From JAWKXU01 sp020446465 (lineage in GTDB: Bacteria > Pseudomonadota > Alphaproteobacteria > Sphingomonadales > Sphingomonadaceae), in assembly GCA_041396845.1 (NCBI GenBank), contig JAWKXU010000003.1:248001-312000 (forward strand): DNA of 64,000 nucleotides, given 5' to 3'. Below, in pieces: positions 62,077 to 64,000 of this stretch. Position 1 is the first letter of the stretch; each line of letters opens with the position of its first letter. The notes under the pieces are model-generated. The model saw only the letters and a list, made by a program, of their open reading frames with translations. It was not told the DNA's origin and did no database searches. The position numbers and the translations under genes were made by a program.

Positions 62077-62946
62077 ATGCGTCTGAGAGATTTCAATCCT
62101 GCGAACATTCGGGTCGAAGATCAGCGCGGCGGGCGCTTTCCCGGCGGTGGTGGCGGCAAACTTGGCTGCGGCACCATTGTCATCCTGTTGATCGGCGTTT
62201 TCGTTTTCGGCGCAGACCCGGCGCAAATGCTGGGTGGCTTGCAGCAAATGGAGCAGAACAGCCCAGCATCGGCCCCGCAGTCCGGTGGAACGACAACCGC
62301 GGAAAGCTGCTCTGCCGATCAGACCAGCCGCGAAGCCTGCGCCGCTCTCGCCTCACTCGACCAGACCTGGCAACCTTTGTTTCAGGAAGCGGGTATTTCC
62401 TTCCAGCAGCCCAAGCTGGTGTTCTATTCGCAAGCCGGACAGTCAGGCTGCGGTGCGGCACAAAGCGCGATGGGGCCATTCTATTGCCCGACCGATCAGG
62501 GCATTTACCTCGACACCGATTTCTTCCGCGAGATGGAACAGCGGCTGGGAGCCGGTGGCGACTTTGCCCGCGCCTATGTGATGGCGCACGAATATGGCCA
62601 TCACGTCCAGACATTGACTGGCACGGCCAATTCCGTGCGACAGGCGCAGTCACGCAATCCCCAGGCAGCCAACCCGCTGCAGGTCAGGATGGAATTGCAG
62701 GCCGATTGCTACGCTGGCGTCTGGGCTGCGAAGAACGCCGACCTCATCGAACCGGGCGACATAGAAGAAGGGATGCAGGCTGCCCACGCGATTGGCGACG
62801 ATACCCTGATGAAAAGCGCGGGGCGCAGGCCAGTCGAAGAGGCTTTTACGCACGGCAGCAGTGCACAACGGATGGAGTGGCTCCGCCGCGGGTTGGAGAC
62901 AGGCGATGAAGATCAGTGCGATACTTTCAAGGACATGCGTGGCTGA
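62077..62946 (+). CDS. Neutral zinc metallopeptidase (YpfJ family)
   Basis: A 289-aa single-pass membrane metallopeptidase of the putative neutral zinc metallopeptidase family. MRLRDFNPANIRVEDQRG is its typical N-terminus. One helix (CGTIVILLIGVFVFG) is followed by the periplasmic domain with MAHEYGHHVQ, where His171, Glu172 and His175 form the zinc motif. FYCPTDQGIYLD and QADCYAGVWA are conserved family blocks. The ATG at 62077 has GGGGA before it. The 3' end overlaps the next gene by 8 bases. Confidence 0.92.
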   Translation: MRLRDFNPANIRVEDQRGGRFPGGGGGKLGCGTIVILLIGVFVFGADPAQMLGGLQQMEQNSPASAPQSGGTTTAESCSADQTSREACAALASLDQTWQPLFQEAGISFQQPKLVFYSQAGQSGCGAAQSAMGPFYCPTDQGIYLDTDFFREMEQRLGAGGDFARAYVMAHEYGHHVQTLTGTANSVRQAQSRNPQAANPLQVRMELQADCYAGVWAAKNADLIEPGDIEEGMQAAHAIGDDTLMKSAGRRPVEEAFTHGSSAQRMEWLRRGLETGDEDQCDTFKDMRG

Positions 62947-63598
62947 AAGCCATCAGCACGCAGACAGATGGGCAGGTTCGGCCATCGCAGCGGCATTGCT
63001 GGCGCTGGCTCCGTCTGGCGCGGCGCAAGCCCAGAATAGTGAACGTGAACGGCCCGTCACCGACGACACGGTGACGGCAGGCGACGTGGTGACTTCACCG
63101 TTGAAGGATCTCAACATTGCAAAAGACCCGATTCCGCCCCTGCTGATCGAAGCGCGCAAGGCCCCTTACGACCGCGAAGGCATCACCCAGTGCAGTGACA
63201 TCGCGGCAAAAGTGACGGAACTTGACGCCATTCTGGGGGACGACCTTGACCTTGTGACAGAAGATGAAGGCAACCCGATATCTGCGGGGCGCGTGGCCAA
63301 GTGGGCGGTGAGTTCGTTCATTCCCTTCCGTGGTCTGCTGCGCGAGTTGACCGGCGCAAAGGAGCATGAACAGCGGTTCCGCGATGCGATTGCCGCCGGT
63401 CTGATGCGCCGGGCCTATCTGAAAGGCATCGGCCAGACGATGAAATGCGCTTACCCGGCGCGACCGCTTACCAAGGAAGAAGCCTCCCGCATCATCGCCT
63501 TGCGTCTTGCCGAAGAACGCAAGGAGAATGATGGCGGGAATGATGAGGAAGGTAACGTCCGGCAACCGCTCTACACACCCGGCGAACCGGCCAAATAA
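62939..63598 (+). CDS. Hypothetical secreted protein
   Basis: A 219-aa protein beginning at GTG 62939, which stands 9 bases after AAGGA and overlaps the metallopeptidase gene by 8 bases. A signal peptide ends near residue 32 (ALAPSGAAQAQ). The mature chain is polar, with two Cys (ITQCSDI and MKCAYP) and charged helices. No domain is recognised. An ATG at 62906 would add 11 residues but has a less signal-like start. The close overlap suggests joint expression with the metallopeptidase. Confidence 0.75.
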   Translation: MAESHQHADRWAGSAIAAALLALAPSGAAQAQNSERERPVTDDTVTAGDVVTSPLKDLNIAKDPIPPLLIEARKAPYDREGITQCSDIAAKVTELDAILGDDLDLVTEDEGNPISAGRVAKWAVSSFIPFRGLLRELTGAKEHEQRFRDAIAAGLMRRAYLKGIGQTMKCAYPARPLTKEEASRIIALRLAEERKENDGGNDEEGNVRQPLYTPGEPAK

Positions 63599-63645
63599 TC
63601 GCAATTTCTGAGCCGCCTTGTGATTCCACCTGGCTCGAAATCGCT

Positions 63646-64000
63646 CTATGATGTGGCAGGCGACGGGCTGCTTTCCTGCCCGCGCCGGACGCTCGACCAG
63701 TCAATGTTGCGCGTCGCATACATGACCCCGGACAACGCCACGAACAGCAGCACCGATCCTATCAGCAATGACCACGCCTCAAGGCTGAGCAAGACATAAA
63801 GCAGGGCATAGAGTCCCAGCAACAGCGCCCCCATGAAGCGTGCGCGGCGCCAGCTTTTCAACACTGCGGCAGAGTAAGCCGTCAGCAAACCGATGATCGC
63901 CAGGCTGGCTACGATATAGGCCGCTGAAAAACCGATAACTTCGGCAAAGGCGAGCAGAAGAACGAAGAACAGGACCAGCCCCGTCCCCGTCAGCAGATAT
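63646..64000 (-). CDS. creD: CreD-family inner membrane protein, partial (C-terminal part)
   Basis: The last 117 or so residues of a membrane protein whose 5' end lies past the right edge. The segment has four hydrophobic helices (GLVLFFVLLLAFAEVIGF, AYIVASLAIIGLLTAYS, GALLLGLYALLYVLLSL, LIGSVLLFVALSGVMYAT) and closes with TRNIDW, the pattern of the CreD C-terminus. CreD is linked to envelope and beta-lactam stress in Enterobacteria. It converges on the hypothetical secreted protein gene with a 47-bp gap. Confidence 0.82.
   Translation of the reverse strand, partial: YLLTGTGLVLFFVLLLAFAEVIGFSAAYIVASLAIIGLLTAYSAAVLKSWRRARFMGALLLGLYALLYVLLSLEAWSLLIGSVLLFVALSGVMYATRNIDWSSVRRGQESSPSPATS

Noticed and set aside
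1..64000. tRNA, rRNA, CRISPR, IS element, prophage, toxin-antitoxin or restriction genes
   Set aside because: I looked at all intergenic gaps and gene families and saw none that could be supported. Only the short intergenic repeats suggest mobility.

Overview
The window is GC-rich, gene-dense chromosome from an alphaproteobacterium, most likely of the order Sphingomonadales (Erythrobacteraceae or Sphingomonadaceae; the family is inference). Supporting signs are the alphaproteobacterial RNase E with an acidic/basic insert in its S1 domain, the order amidase-PBP1A divergent from rne, a DnaE whose N-terminal PHP motif is degenerate, ETF-ubiquinone oxidoreductase, and an exosortase A (XrtA) exopolysaccharide locus. 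I see no tRNA, rRNA, CRISPR array, IS element or prophage gene. About 59 protein genes can be supported; two run off the ends (PBP1A at the left, CreD at the right).

Left part (0-9 kb): cell-wall genes (PBP1A, N-acetylmuramoyl-L-alanine amidase), a 546-bp leader and rne, a methyltransferase, then sdhB-thioesterase-zapE. Two inverted copies of a 103-bp double-hairpin repeat lie at 5294-5396 and 8655-8757, on either side of the methyltransferase-to-zapE block.

Centre (8.9-28.7 kb): a diffusible-signal-factor synthase homologue (RpfF) stands next to a large XrtA/PEP-CTERM exopolysaccharide locus. Ten genes read leftward as one tight operon from 22.8 to 10.0 kb: outer-membrane export lipoprotein, chain-length determinant, tyrosine autokinase, outer-membrane beta-barrel, AAA ATPase, polysaccharide deacetylase, FemAB-like protein, sugar transferase, exosortase A fused to an EpsI domain, and an asparagine-synthase-type amidotransferase. 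Beside it is a small-molecule module: a PLP decarboxylase and AMP-forming ligase (leftward), and divergently a GNAT/FemAB-like acyltransferase, an acyl carrier protein and two alpha/beta hydrolases. No PEP-CTERM substrate, priming glycosyltransferase, flippase or polymerase is in the window.

Right part (28.7-64 kb): housekeeping and metabolism. This includes an RNA methyltransferase of the TrmA/RlmD type, NAD(P)HX repair, ilvD, an N-formylglutamate amidohydrolase, ispE, ETF-QO, a cysteine-free uracil-DNA-glycosylase-like protein, a soluble lytic transglycosylase, moaB, dnaE, a Yip1-type membrane protein, lolD and lolC/E, a flavin reductase, purF, an SDR, a PilZ protein, a cyclopropane-fatty-acid synthase, a photolyase, a membrane hydrolase, korAB, rppH, a TPR protein, an RsmB-type methyltransferase, guaB, a zinc metallopeptidase and creD.

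The most interesting signals are the RpfF homologue with a promoter-like site and an 18-bp palindrome beside the exopolysaccharide operon, the carrier-protein module of unknown product, and the paired double-hairpin repeats.
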